In this document: in pieces, positions 10,051 through 18,329 of the stretch
Layout of the letters: each line of letters begins with the position of its first letter
How positions within the stretch are numbered: the stretch's first letter is position 1
Source: Vibrio splendidus
GTDB taxonomy: Bacteria; Pseudomonadota; Gammaproteobacteria; Enterobacterales; Vibrionaceae
Length of the DNA: 64,000 bases
NCBI RefSeq assembly: GCF_002873455.1
Contig: NZ_MCUN01000001.1
Coordinates: 1-64,000, forward strand
Reading direction: 5' to 3'
The notes under the pieces: model-generated
Told to the model about the DNA's origin: nothing
Seen by the model: only the letters and a program-made list of their open reading frames with translations
The model's database searches: none
Translations under genes and position numbers: made by a program

Positions 10051-10088
10051 GTTAGCTAAGCGATGTTCGTTTATCGATAATAGCTAAC
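10051..10088 (+). promoter_or_regulatory. Stem-loop in the ybaN leader
   Basis: GTTAGCTA at 10051-10058 pairs with TAGCTAAC at 10081-10088, and CGAT/ATCG (10061-10064 / 10073-10076) extends it inside. There is no T-run, so it is a leader structure rather than a terminator. It ends 17 bases before the ybaN ribosome-binding site. Confidence 0.45.
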
Positions 10089-10116
10089 TGATCGTAATTA
10101 ATTTAGGGAGGCCACA

Positions 10117-10515
10117 ATTAGCGTTCGAGTTTTAAGCCTCAATATTGCTGGTGGCCTTTGTATATTTCTCGCAGTTTTAGGGATAGTTTTACCCGTTCTG
10201 CCAACCACTCCTTTTCTCCTTCTTGCCAGTGCCTGCTTCATGCGAAGTAATCCAAAAGTTCATAAATGGATGCATGAGCATAAAACGCTGGGTCCTTTGC
10301 TTAACAATTGGTATCAACACGGCGCTGTCACTAAACAAGTTAAAACGCGTGGCGTATTCTTTATTTTGTTGAGTTTTGCGTTATCCATCTACTTTGCCCC
10401 GATCATTTGGGTCAAGGCTTTCCTAATTTGCGTACTTGTTATTCTTCTCACATGGTTTATGCGACTTCCAACCCATGAGTTGGTTGCTGACAGCAAAGAA
10501 AATCACTACCATTAA
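10117..10515 (+). CDS. ybaN: YbaN (DUF454) inner-membrane protein, apparent ATT start
   Basis: DUF454 proteins are about 125 aa with an N-terminal LGIVLPVLPTTPFLLLA-type membrane segment. That segment is coded here at about 10165-10225, but the first in-frame ATG is only at 10240, inside the domain. Upstream, the frame is open to 10102 and holds no ATG, GTG or TTG. It has a seven-base Shine-Dalgarno AGGGAGG (10105-10111) followed after five bases by ATT at 10117. Starting there gives 132 aa, the right size and a complete domain with three or so membrane segments. Gene order ybaN-apt-dnaX-ybaB-recR matches E. coli. The function of the family is unknown. Confidence 0.75.
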   Translation: MSVRVLSLNIAGGLCIFLAVLGIVLPVLPTTPFLLLASACFMRSNPKVHKWMHEHKTLGPLLNNWYQHGAVTKQVKTRGVFFILLSFALSIYFAPIIWVKAFLICVLVILLTWFMRLPTHELVADSKENHYH

Positions 10516-10523
10516 GCCAGTGT

Positions 10524-10550
10524 GCCTGCTTGTATAGCGGGCGTTTATTA
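10524..10550 (+). terminator. Weak terminator after ybaN
   Basis: Stem GCCTGC (10524-10529) / GCGGGC (10537-10542), with one G-U pair, is followed by a T-rich but interrupted tract. Confidence 0.4.
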
Positions 10551-10659
10551 TTTCAGCAATCAGAGTTATGACTCTCGTTGCAATGAATACCAATCGTACC
10601 TTTCCTTAATTCCGAGCGTTGATGTTTGATTCGTTAACAGGAATTTGGAAAGAGGCCTA

Positions 10660-10680
10660 ATGAAGTGCATAAGATTATGA
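10660..10680 (+). CDS. Possible 6-codon leader peptide overlapping the apt start
   Basis: ATG at 10660 opens a six-codon frame (MKCIRL) whose TGA (10678-10680) overlaps the apt ATG as ATGA. An AGAGG ribosome-binding site (10651-10655) lies four bases upstream of this ATG. apt itself has no better site of its own, so termination-reinitiation is plausible. Too short to prove from sequence alone. Confidence 0.35.
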   Translation: MKCIRL

Positions 10681-11222
10681 ACACAGAAAAAATCTCTCTG
10701 ATCAAAGCAAGCATCAAAAGCATTCCTGATTACCCGAAAGCGGGTATTTTGTTCCGTGACGTGACGAGCTTGATGGAAGATCCTGCCGCATATAAAGCGA
10801 CTATCGATCTGTTAGCTGAAACTTACAAGGATATGGGCTTTACTAAGATCGTTGGTACTGAAGCACGTGGTTTCTTATTTGGTGCACCTCTTGCGCTTGA
10901 GCTAGGTGTCGGCTTCATCCCTGTTCGTAAACCGGGCAAGCTGCCTCGCCAAACTGTGGCTCAATCTTATGAACTTGAGTACGGCACAGATACATTAGAA
11001 ATTCATACAGATGCTATCGTTGAAGGCGACAAAGTACTTATGGTTGACGATTTGCTTGCGACAGGTGGTACGATTGAAGCAACAACAAAGTTGATTCGTC
11101 AGCTTGGTGGTGTGGTAGAACACGCTGCATTTGTTATTAACCTTCCAGAAATCGGTGGTGAGAAGCGCTTACAAGGCTTAGGTCTAGAAGTGTTTAGCAT
11201 CTGCGAATTCGACGGTCACTAA
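10677..11222 (+). CDS. apt: Adenine phosphoribosyltransferase
   Basis: The enzyme (181 aa from ATG 10677) salvages adenine to AMP using PRPP. The PRPP-binding loop [13 protein letters not shown] lies near residues 122-134, and the adenine-side motif [16 protein letters not shown] near 59-74. The length from this ATG equals the usual 181 aa. An in-frame GTG at 10665 would add four residues with no family support. It is followed 18 bp later by dnaX. Confidence 0.95.
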   Translation: MNTEKISLIKASIKSIPDYPKAGILFRDVTSLMEDPAAYKATIDLLAETYKDMGFTKIVGTEARGFLFGAPLALELGVGFIPVRKPGKLPRQTVAQSYELEYGTDTLEIHTDAIVEGDKVLMVDDLLATGGTIEATTKLIRQLGGVVEHAAFVINLPEIGGEKRLQGLGLEVFSICEFDGH

Positions 11223-11240
11223 TCCTTTTCGGAATTATTC

Positions 11241-13523
11241 ATGAGCTATCTTGCGTTAGCGCGAAAATGGCGACCAACCAAATTCAAAGAAGTGGTTGGT
11301 CAAGCCCATGTTTTAACAGCATTAGAGAATGCCCTTAGCCAGAATAGGTTGCATCACGCATACCTGTTCAGCGGCACACGAGGTGTCGGTAAAACGACCA
11401 TCGGTCGTTTGTTTGCTAAGGGACTCAACTGTGAAACAGGCATTACTTCAACTCCTTGTGGTGAGTGTGCAACCTGTAAAGAGATCGATGAAGGTCGTTT
11501 TGTTGACCTGCTCGAGATTGATGCGGCATCACGAACAAAGGTAGAAGATACCCGCGAGCTTTTGGACAATGTCCAGTACAAGCCTGCGCGTGGTCGCTTC
11601 AAGGTTTACCTGATCGATGAAGTACACATGCTCTCTAGGCACAGTTTCAACGCGCTTCTAAAAACCTTAGAAGAGCCGCCTGAGTATGTGAAGTTCTTGC
11701 TCGCAACAACGGATCCACAAAAGCTTCCGGTTACGATTCTTTCACGTTGTCTTCAGTTCCATCTGAAGCCGATTAGCGTTGATAATATCCACGAGCAGCT
11801 CGATCATATTCTTGAACAAGAAAATGTAACGTCTGAATCTCGTGCGCTTGGCATGATTGCTCATGCTGCTGATGGCAGTATGCGTGATGCTCTTAGCCTA
11901 ACAGACCAAGCTATCGCATTAGGTAATGGCAATGTAGTGACAGACACTGTTGCTCACATGCTTGGCACGCTGGATACCGACCAAGCTATCCACTTGCTCG
12001 AAGCGATTAGCAGTAAACAGCCGCAGCAAGCGATGGCTTGTATTCAAGCTCTTGCTGAAAATGGTGTGGAGTGGGATGGATTGCTGAGCCAACTTGCGAC
12101 TCAACTGCACCGTTTGGCGATGTATCAAGCTCTGCCGTCTACTTTAGACAAAGCTCAGCCTGATGCTGAAAGGCTAGAACTGCTTAGCAAAGCGTTAAGC
12201 CCACAAGATATCCAACTGTACTATCAGATTGTGCTGAAAGGGCGTCAAGATTTACCATTATCACCAACCGCTCGTGTTGGTATTGAGATGGTGGTTCTGC
12301 GTATGTTGGCATTCAGACCTGCTGAGCAAACTGTTGCTACGGCTATCTCGACTGAGTCGACTAGCCCAGCGCCTGCAGCTCAGAATCCGGTTCAGAACCA
12401 GGTTCAGAGTGTTACTCAGCCTGTGAGCCAGCCAGCGCCAATGGCAGCTCCGAGACAGTCAGTTCAGGCTCCTGTGGTTTCACAGCCTCAAGTGCAGCAA
12501 CAAGCGCCTCAACAAGCTCCTGTTCAGCAGCCTGTGCAACAGCAACAACAGAACCCGGCACAATATTCAGATTCGCAAGGTTACGCTGAGCATTCAGGCA
12601 ACCAAGGTTATCCAGAACAGGATTACCCGCACAGTCAGTATGATGCGCCACCTGCTTATGACGAACGTCCTAGCTACGGTGCAGAGCAAGCGATGAGTCC
12701 TGCGACTCAGCAAATGCCACCACAGCAGAATCAAGCGACGAATCAGAGTCACCCTCAACAGGCCAGCGCTGAACCGACACAACAAGAACAGCCAACACGT
12801 TCTTCATCGCCAGTGAGTGGTTTACGTCACCAACTGCGTTCTCAACGCAGAGGTAACGCAGCACCGGAAAGCAAAGGTTCAACGCCAAAAAAGGCTAAAG
12901 CGACACCAGCTAAAACTTCAGTTCTTGACCGAGTTGCTCAGCAACACGGTGGTTCTGAGCGGGTGTCGCCAGCTTCTTTAAAGACCTCTTCGACAGAAAA
13001 TGTTACCAATGATAATGAACCTTATCGTTGGAAACCGTCTAAACCTGTAGTAAAAGAAGTCAGCAAAGAGCTTACACCTACTCAGATCAAGCGCGCGCTT
13101 GAGCATATCAAGACACCAGAAATGGTCGAGAAATTGCTCAAAGAATCTATTGCTCAAGATGACTGGTCTGCCACGATTCAAAAGCTAGAGACCGCGAAGC
13201 TTGTTGAACAGTTAGCGTTGAACTCAGTGTTCGATAAAAATGGCACTTCGATTGCCTTAACGCTGAGAGCAAGCCAAGCTCACTTGAATACCGACCGTGC
13301 ACAAAGCGAACTATTACAGTCGCTTAATGCTGTGCTAGGAGAAGAGTGTCATTTGAGTGTGGAAATCGGTGATGGTGGGGAAACACCACTAGAATTAAGA
13401 GAAAGACTGTATCAAAGTAAGTTGAAAGACGCGTTTTCCAGTTTGGAAAATGATGCCAACGTACAGTTTATCGAAAGACGTTTTGCTGCCGAGCTTGATA
13501 GAGATAGCGTTCGTCCAATATAG
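11241..13523 (+). CDS. dnaX: DNA polymerase III tau subunit (and gamma by frameshift)
   Basis: The 760-aa clamp-loader ATPase has a Walker A motif (GTRGVGKTT, near residue 45), a zinc module (CGECATCKEIDEG), Walker B (LIDEVHML) and the sensor motif SRC. Domains I-III end around 365. A long Gln/Pro-rich linker (about 370-530) follows, longer than in E. coli (643 aa total), then the tau-specific C-terminal domains that bind DnaB and the polymerase alpha subunit. An in-frame slippery heptamer at 12887-12893 would yield a short gamma form of 552 aa. Confidence 0.97.
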   Translation: MSYLALARKWRPTKFKEVVGQAHVLTALENALSQNRLHHAYLFSGTRGVGKTTIGRLFAKGLNCETGITSTPCGECATCKEIDEGRFVDLLEIDAASRTKVEDTRELLDNVQYKPARGRFKVYLIDEVHMLSRHSFNALLKTLEEPPEYVKFLLATTDPQKLPVTILSRCLQFHLKPISVDNIHEQLDHILEQENVTSESRALGMIAHAADGSMRDALSLTDQAIALGNGNVVTDTVAHMLGTLDTDQAIHLLEAISSKQPQQAMACIQALAENGVEWDGLLSQLATQLHRLAMYQALPSTLDKAQPDAERLELLSKALSPQDIQLYYQIVLKGRQDLPLSPTARVGIEMVVLRMLAFRPAEQTVATAISTESTSPAPAAQNPVQNQVQSVTQPVSQPAPMAAPRQSVQAPVVSQPQVQQQAPQQAPVQQPVQQQQQNPAQYSDSQGYAEHSGNQGYPEQDYPHSQYDAPPAYDERPSYGAEQAMSPATQQMPPQQNQATNQSHPQQASAEPTQQEQPTRSSSPVSGLRHQLRSQRRGNAAPESKGSTPKKAKATPAKTSVLDRVAQQHGGSERVSPASLKTSSTENVTNDNEPYRWKPSKPVVKEVSKELTPTQIKRALEHIKTPEMVEKLLKESIAQDDWSATIQKLETAKLVEQLALNSVFDKNGTSIALTLRASQAHLNTDRAQSELLQSLNAVLGEECHLSVEIGDGGETPLELRERLYQSKLKDAFSSLENDANVQFIERRFAAELDRDSVRPI
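12873..12969 (+). promoter_or_regulatory. Programmed -1 ribosomal frameshift element in dnaX
   Basis: Codons 549-551 read CC A AAA AAG, so the heptamer A AAA AAG (12887-12893) is in the correct phase. After a -1 slip the next codons are GGC and TAA, ending the protein at once. An SD-like AAAGG lies nine bases upstream (12873-12877). Six bases downstream GCGACACC (12900-12907) pairs perfectly with GGTGTCGC (12962-12969). The helix continues with GCT/AGC after one A-G mismatch, and an inner hairpin sits at 12933-12945. The arrangement parallels E. coli dnaX. Confidence 0.85.
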
Positions 13524-13690
13524 CGCTCTTCTAAGATAGAATCTCTTTCATTTAGTGATGGGCATATCATCCTTGGAAAGTAAATCAGAGAACTGAACTC
13601 GTGGGGTTGAATCACAGTGCTTTAACCCCCATTTAAGCCCTTAGTAGCTTAAATGATTTTAATAAACCAATTAGACCAGAGAGTAATAAC

Positions 13691-14020
13691 ATGTTTGGTA
13701 AAGGCGGTATGGGCAACATGATGAAGCAAGCCCAGCAAATGCAAGAGCGCATGCAAAAGCTTCAAGAAGAAATCGCAAATATGGAAGTTACAGGTGAGTC
13801 AGGTGCTGGCCTTGTAAAAGTTACGATTACTGGTAGTCACAGTGTTCGTCGCGTTGATATCGATGAAAGCTTAATGGAAGACGATAAAGAGATGCTTGAA
13901 GATCTTATCGCAGCTGCTTTCAACGATGCAGCTCGTCGTGTTGAAGAGACTCAAAAAGAGAAAATGGCTGGCGTAACTGGTGGGATGCAACTTCCACCAG
14001 GTATGAAAATGCCTTTCTAA
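13691..14020 (+). CDS. ybaB: YbaB/EbfC family nucleoid-associated protein
   Basis: The 109-aa DNA-binding protein starts [22 protein letters not shown], the usual YbaB opening of a Gly/Met-rich tip and helix. The beta-hairpin [16 protein letters not shown] and the C-terminal helix follow. The family forms tweezer-like dimers on DNA. It lies between dnaX and recR, as in most bacteria, and is probably co-transcribed with recR across an internal hairpin. Confidence 0.96.
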   Translation: MFGKGGMGNMMKQAQQMQERMQKLQEEIANMEVTGESGAGLVKVTITGSHSVRRVDIDESLMEDDKEMLEDLIAAAFNDAARRVEETQKEKMAGVTGGMQLPPGMKMPF

Positions 14021-14051
14021 GCGACTTGTTTATAAGAGACTTGTCTCTATC

Positions 14052-14076
14052 AACGGCCTATTTTGAATAGGCCGTT
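14052..14076 (+). promoter_or_regulatory. Stem-loop between ybaB and recR
   Basis: AACGGCCTATT (14052-14062) pairs perfectly with AATAGGCCGTT (14066-14076). No T-run follows, so it may stabilise or process the ybaB-recR message rather than end it. Confidence 0.5.
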
Positions 14077-14101
14077 ACTTTAAAAGTTAGAACGGTTAAA
14101 T

Positions 14102-14701
14102 ATGCGTACCAGTCATATGCTGGAGCATTTGATGGAGGCCTTACGTTGTCTACCTGGGGTTGGTCCCAAGTCGGCGCAGCGTATGGCCTTTCATATGTTA
14201 CAGCGCGATAGAAAAGGCGGCTTACAGTTGGCTGAAGCTCTTAGCCAAGCAATGACTGAAATTGGTCATTGTAATGAGTGCCGTACTTTTACTGAGGAAG
14301 AGACCTGCCACATTTGTACCAATCCTAAGCGTCAGGATAACGGTCAAATTTGTGTAGTAGAAAGCCCTGCAGACATTGCAGCTATTGAAGCCACTGGTCA
14401 ATATTCCGGTCGTTACTTTGTGCTTATGGGGCACCTTTCGCCACTTGATGGCATTGGTCCAAGTGATATCGGTCTTGATGTCTTGGACTATCGCTTACGT
14501 CGTGGTGATATCAACGAAGTTATTCTAGCGACCAATCCAACCGTCGAAGGTGAAGCGACTGCGCATTATATTGCTGAACTGTGTCATGCACATGAGGTGA
14601 ATGCGAGCCGTATTGCTCACGGTGTTCCTGTTGGTGGAGAGTTAGAGCTAGTGGATGGCACCACGCTTTCGCACTCTTTACTCGGTCGTCATAAGATCTA
14701 A
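14102..14701 (+). CDS. recR: Recombination mediator RecR
   Basis: The 199-aa protein works with RecF and RecO to load RecA at single-strand gaps. It shows an N-terminal helix-hairpin-helix ([17 protein letters not shown], about 17-33), a four-Cys zinc finger (CNEC, then CHIC, about 57-72), and a TOPRIM domain beginning [14 protein letters not shown]. Length and order after ybaB are standard. A strong terminator follows. Confidence 0.97.
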   Translation: MRTSHMLEHLMEALRCLPGVGPKSAQRMAFHMLQRDRKGGLQLAEALSQAMTEIGHCNECRTFTEEETCHICTNPKRQDNGQICVVESPADIAAIEATGQYSGRYFVLMGHLSPLDGIGPSDIGLDVLDYRLRRGDINEVILATNPTVEGEATAHYIAELCHAHEVNASRIAHGVPVGGELELVDGTTLSHSLLGRHKI

Positions 14702-14702
14702 A

Positions 14703-14745
14703 AAAGCCGCTTGGTGAGTTATCACTAAGCGGCTTTCTCTTTTTT
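14703..14745. terminator. Bidirectional terminator between recR and aqpZ
   Basis: A 15-position stem (14703-14717 with 14722-14736, one G-U pair) is followed by a T-rich run on the + strand and preceded by an A-run. It serves the convergent recR and aqpZ genes. Confidence 0.9.
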
Positions 14746-14795
14746 GTCATAAAGCTCTATTCTGAAACGCGTTACTCTAAAACCTTTTCAAACGA

Positions 14796-15485
14796 CTAAT
14801 CAGAGCCACGCACGGCGTTGTATATCGCAGCTCCAATTACGGCACCAACAATCGGTGCAACCCAGAATAGCCATAACTGTGACACAGCCCAATCACCGAC
14901 AAACACAGCTACGCCGGTACTTCGCGCAGGGTTTACAGAGGTATTCGTCACGGGGATACTAATAAGGTGAATTAGAGTTAAACAAAGACCAATCGCGATA
15001 GGTGCAAACCCGGCTGGTGCTTTTGAATCGGTTGCGCCCATAATCACGAACAGGAACACCATGGTCATGACCACTTCACAGACGAGTGCAGCGGTAAGTG
15101 AATAACCACCAGGTGAGTGTTCACCATAACCATTGGCCGCGAAACCAGAGCCAACTATGTCGAAACCAGCTTGCCCAGATGCGATAACGTATAAAACTCC
15201 CCCAGCAATAAGGCCGCCAATCACCTGAGCGATGATGTAAGGGGCAACGTCTTTGGCATCGAAGCGTCCGCCGCTCCAAAGTCCAATAGTAATAGCTGGG
15301 TTTAAGTGGCAGCCTGATATATGCCCAAGGGCGAAAGCCATGGTGAGCACGGTTAAACCAAAGGCGAGAGAAACGCCAAGTAAACCGATACCCACATCGG
15401 GGAAACCGGCTGCCAAGACGGCACTACCACACCCACCTAACACCAGCCAGAATGTACCAAACATCTCTGCGATATATCTATTCAT
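14796..15485 (-). CDS. aqpZ: Aquaporin Z
   Basis: The 229-aa major-intrinsic-protein water channel has six membrane segments. Both NPA boxes are present: HLNPAITIG near residue 62 and SVNPARSTG near 183. The second is followed by the Arg of the selectivity filter. The N-terminus [15 protein letters not shown] is typical of AqpZ, and the length matches (231 in E. coli). It is transcribed alone, convergent with recR. Confidence 0.96.
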   Translation of the reverse strand: MNRYIAEMFGTFWLVLGGCGSAVLAAGFPDVGIGLLGVSLAFGLTVLTMAFALGHISGCHLNPAITIGLWSGGRFDAKDVAPYIIAQVIGGLIAGGVLYVIASGQAGFDIVGSGFAANGYGEHSPGGYSLTAALVCEVVMTMVFLFVIMGATDSKAPAGFAPIAIGLCLTLIHLISIPVTNTSVNPARSTGVAVFVGDWAVSQLWLFWVAPIVGAVIGAAIYNAVRGSD

Positions 15486-15585
15486 AACAATCCTTATTAA
15501 TCTTTACCAGTATCAATAAGATAGTTGAGATTTAGCGAAGTTGTGAAATCTTGGGCATATAGGTGATAGAAAAGGGCAAATACTC

Positions 15586-15834
15586 TTAGGTAATGGCTTC
15601 TAATTCGATCAAGTTATCAAGTGCTTCTTGATCTGTTTTTCCACAGATGACAGGACAAGCTTTAAATTGGTGACACACCTTAGGGCGTGAAGACTGACCA
15701 AATAGCTTACAGAGGTTTTGCTCATTTAATTGAATGCAACGCACCCCAGCTGGCTTGCCATTTGGCATTCCAGGAATAGCAGATGTAATACTTGGAGCGA
15801 CACAGCATGCTCCACAACCTAGGCGACATTCCAT
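15586..15834 (-). CDS. YkgJ-type cysteine-cluster protein
   Basis: The 82-aa protein starts at the ATG at 15834 (MECRLGCGACC). The open frame extends further upstream but that part has no family character. Eight cysteines include CGACC and a later CHQFKACPVIC, the pattern of the YkgJ/UPF0153 family, which is thought to bind zinc or an iron-sulfur cluster. A GTGAG ribosome-binding site lies nine bases before the ATG. It is divergent from a second cysteine-cluster gene (ycgN). The role is unknown. Confidence 0.85.
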   Translation of the reverse strand: MECRLGCGACCVAPSITSAIPGMPNGKPAGVRCIQLNEQNLCKLFGQSSRPKVCHQFKACPVICGKTDQEALDNLIELEAIT

Positions 15835-15993
15835 CAAATTAAACTCACTAAATAACAGGGTGCGCGATAGTAGCAAAAAATGATGAGAGTGACAGCTGTT
15901 GATTGAATCAAAGAATGAACAATTATTATCCTTGAACTTTTTATGGGCTAGCGGTATAACACGCACCCCAGTAAAAGAGTAAGAAGTAATCCT

Positions 15994-16431
15994 ATGACGA
16001 ATCCATTTTGGCAAGAAAAGACACTAGAGCAAATGACCGAGAATGAGTGGGAATCACTGTGTGACGGTTGTGGTAAGTGTTGCCTGCATAAACTAATGGA
16101 TGAAGATAGCGATGAAGTTTACTACACCAACGTGGCGTGCAGCTGGTTAAACGACAAAACATGTTCGTGTAAAGACTACCCGAACCGCTTCACTTCAGGT
16201 GAAGAGTGTTTGAAGCTGACTCGTGACAAGATTCATGAATTCCATTGGCTACCAGATACTTGTGCTTACCGTCTTCTATCAGAATCTAAGCCGATTCCTG
16301 AGTGGCACCCATTGATTACGGGCTCTAAATCAGAGATGCATGCTGCTGGTGAAAGTGTTCGTAACAAAGTGGTATACGAAATCGATGTTGTCGATTGGGA
16401 AGACCACATCTTGAATCATCCGAATCGCTAG
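15994..16431 (+). CDS. ycgN: YcgN family (UPF0260) cysteine-cluster protein
   Basis: The 145-aa cytoplasmic protein opens [14 protein letters not shown] and carries [12 protein letters not shown] at about 23-34. Further Cys residues (NVACSWL, CSCKDYP, CLKL, CAYRL) are spaced as in E. coli YcgN. The Cys set suggests a metal or Fe-S site. No catalytic function is established. It is followed by a strong terminator. Confidence 0.92.
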   Translation: MTNPFWQEKTLEQMTENEWESLCDGCGKCCLHKLMDEDSDEVYYTNVACSWLNDKTCSCKDYPNRFTSGEECLKLTRDKIHEFHWLPDTCAYRLLSESKPIPEWHPLITGSKSEMHAAGESVRNKVVYEIDVVDWEDHILNHPNR

Positions 16432-16438
16432 TTATTCT

Positions 16439-16468
16439 AAAACAGCCGCTCTTGAGCGGCTGTTTTGC
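16439..16468 (+). terminator. Terminator after ycgN
   Basis: A 12-bp perfect stem, AAAACAGCCGCT (16439-16450) with AGCGGCTGTTTT (16455-16466), loop CTTG. Confidence 0.85.
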
Positions 16469-16507
16469 TATTCGATGGCACTAAAAACTAAACCCAACAA
16501 CTAGAAC

Positions 16508-16530
16508 AAAAAAACGCCCCGGAGGGCGCT
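16508..16530 (-). terminator. Terminator after phoA
   Basis: On the minus strand a GC-rich stem (AGCGCCC / GGGGCGT) is followed by seven T residues. Confidence 0.8.
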
Positions 16531-16558
16531 AAAGTTAAACGAGCAAAAAAGATTCAGG

Positions 16559-18136
16559 CTAGTTTACTTGTTGTTTAATGTACTCACCCAGTTCTGAGTG
16601 GTGCATAATTTTCGAAACTGGCAATACCTTTTCGGCAGGGCCCCAAGCAAACATGTTCACTGGTGTGTGAGTATGTGTACCTGTACCCCAAACGATGTTT
16701 TGACCTGTTGCTTGTTCTCGAGCAAGTAGGTTGCCACGATCGTTATATGGGAAGAAAGCATCGAAATCGTTGATAGCAGGCACCTCTTCTGCCGATAGGT
16801 ATTTGTGCTGAGCCAATCGGTATGGGTTCGGCTTACTGGCTAATACGTTTTTCGCTTGTTCAGCTGTGATCGGGAACTCACTATTCTTGTTGACGATCTC
16901 AGCCAGTTTTTCAGGTGTTTGCAGCGCTTTATCTAACTTCTGAAATTTGCTAATCATGCCGTAGTAGCTTTGCTTCTGATTGTATAAACCATCAAGAATA
17001 TCGAATGCGCCAAAGTTAAAGTTGGGTGCATAGTCGCGATCAGCGAAGGCTTCGCCAGAACGTTTCTGTGGTTTAGGTAGGTTATTAGACGAGTAGCTGA
17101 AACCGAAAGAGCCTGTTTCGTGGTCTGCAGTTACAATCACGATCGTATCTTCACGATCTTTCGCCCATTCGTACACAGTTTGGATTGCTTCATCAAACTT
17201 AAGCAGTTCATGCAGCATGGTTCCTGCATCATTACTGTGGCCTGCCCAGTCAATTTGGCCGCCTTCGACCATTAGGAAAAAGCCGTCTTCATCTTTGGAT
17301 AGAACGTTGAGTGCTTTTTGTGTCATCTCTTTTAAGCTTGGCTGAGTTCGTTCGCCATTCTTTTTCTTGTTGCTGTATGCAATGCCGTCGTCCATGCCTG
17401 AGTAGGCGAACAAGCCAAGTAGTTTATCGCCCTCAGCGTCGTCTAGCATGTTGCGGTTAAATGCCAGTTGATAGCCGTTTTTCTCTGCTTCAGTAAGAAG
17501 GTTACGGTCGTCCTTACGCTTTGATTTTAGGTAAACGTCACCTTGAGTCAGTTTCTCAAGTTGCTTATAGGTTTCACCTTTGTCGTTGGTCGATTTAGGA
17601 ATCCAATGACGTAGCCCTCCAGATAGCATCACATCAGCGCCAGTTGCAAGCATATCGGATGCGATTTGATTCTCTAAAGATCGGTGAGGTTGGTGAGCGG
17701 CAAAAGAAGCTGGAGTCGCGTGAGTTAAGCGCGTGTCTGAAACTAAGCCGGTCGCTTTGCCTGCTTTTTTCGCTTTCTCAAGTACTGTCTCAACATGGTT
17801 ACCCTGAGAGTCGATACCAATCACTTCTGAACCGCTGTAAATACCCGTTGCAAGCATGGTTGCAGAGCAAGCCGAATCCACCACAATCGCATCTTCTGGG
17901 TGAGTCAGGGATGAACCAATAACCCCTTCTTGAGCAAGTTGATAAAGGGCAGTTTTGTTCCCTTTATAGATAGAATTTGGCGCTTGGTTTGCGTAGGTTT
18001 CCAATAAGCCAACTTGCTGAGGTCCCATGCCATCGCCAATCATCAGAATGACATTTTTGATTTCTGCTGAAAGTACGTTGAATGAGAGTGTAGAGGTTAC
18101 CACTGCGGTAATAATTGGTTTCATAAGGTGCTTCAT
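16559..18136 (-). CDS. phoA: Periplasmic alkaline phosphatase, VAP type
   Basis: The 525-aa precursor has a signal peptide (about 1-24, cleaved after LSA). It then runs almost as I remember the cold-active Vibrio alkaline phosphatase VAP: metal site ILMIGDGMG, nucleophile Ser in VVDSACSATMLATG, TADHETGSFGF, and the C-terminal metal ligand region GTGTHTHTPV. VAP-specific insertions, including the long crown loop around 325-405, make it longer than E. coli PhoA (471). It hydrolyses phosphomonoesters in the periplasm. A Pho-box-like array lies 45 bp upstream, so phosphate-starvation control is likely. Confidence 0.94.
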   Translation of the reverse strand: MKHLMKPIITAVVTSTLSFNVLSAEIKNVILMIGDGMGPQQVGLLETYANQAPNSIYKGNKTALYQLAQEGVIGSSLTHPEDAIVVDSACSATMLATGIYSGSEVIGIDSQGNHVETVLEKAKKAGKATGLVSDTRLTHATPASFAAHQPHRSLENQIASDMLATGADVMLSGGLRHWIPKSTNDKGETYKQLEKLTQGDVYLKSKRKDDRNLLTEAEKNGYQLAFNRNMLDDAEGDKLLGLFAYSGMDDGIAYSNKKKNGERTQPSLKEMTQKALNVLSKDEDGFFLMVEGGQIDWAGHSNDAGTMLHELLKFDEAIQTVYEWAKDREDTIVIVTADHETGSFGFSYSSNNLPKPQKRSGEAFADRDYAPNFNFGAFDILDGLYNQKQSYYGMISKFQKLDKALQTPEKLAEIVNKNSEFPITAEQAKNVLASKPNPYRLAQHKYLSAEEVPAINDFDAFFPYNDRGNLLAREQATGQNIVWGTGTHTHTPVNMFAWGPAEKVLPVSKIMHHSELGEYIKQQVN

Positions 18137-18180
18137 TAGTTATCCCTTTTTATATAAGCGGGATGATTAGAACACCGATT

Positions 18181-18213
18181 TGTGTCAAAGTCGTTTCATA
18201 TTTGTTTCATCAA
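18181..18213 (-). promoter_or_regulatory. Pho-box-like triple direct repeat upstream of phoA
   Basis: On the + strand GTGTCA (18182), GTTTCA (18193) and GTTTCA (18204) recur at exactly 11-bp spacing. That is the period of PhoB half-sites (7 conserved plus 4 AT-rich bases). Located 45-75 bp before the phosphatase start. Match to the CTGTCAT consensus is partial. Confidence 0.6.
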
Positions 18214-18252
18214 TATGAATTTGAGCAATAACTCAAGTTTTCAGAAAAGCAT

Positions 18253-18283
18253 AAAAAAAGGCTCACATTTCTGTGAGCCTTTG
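18253..18283 (-). terminator. Terminator after the BCCT transporter gene
   Basis: Stem AAAGGCTCACA / TGTGAGCCTTT with loop; on the minus strand it is followed by a T-run. Confidence 0.85.
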
Positions 18284-18329
18284 TCGTATTAAGGAGAGTC
18301 CAAATAAATGGACTGTGTCATGGCTAATG

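Noticed and set aside
12360..12800. Gln/Pro-rich stretch of dnaX as a DNA repeat
   Set aside because: It is compositional bias of the tau linker, without a fixed repeat unit.
15835..16014. Extension of the YkgJ-type gene over the ycgN start
   Set aside because: The extra 60 residues are unrelated to the family and antisense to the ycgN promoter and start.
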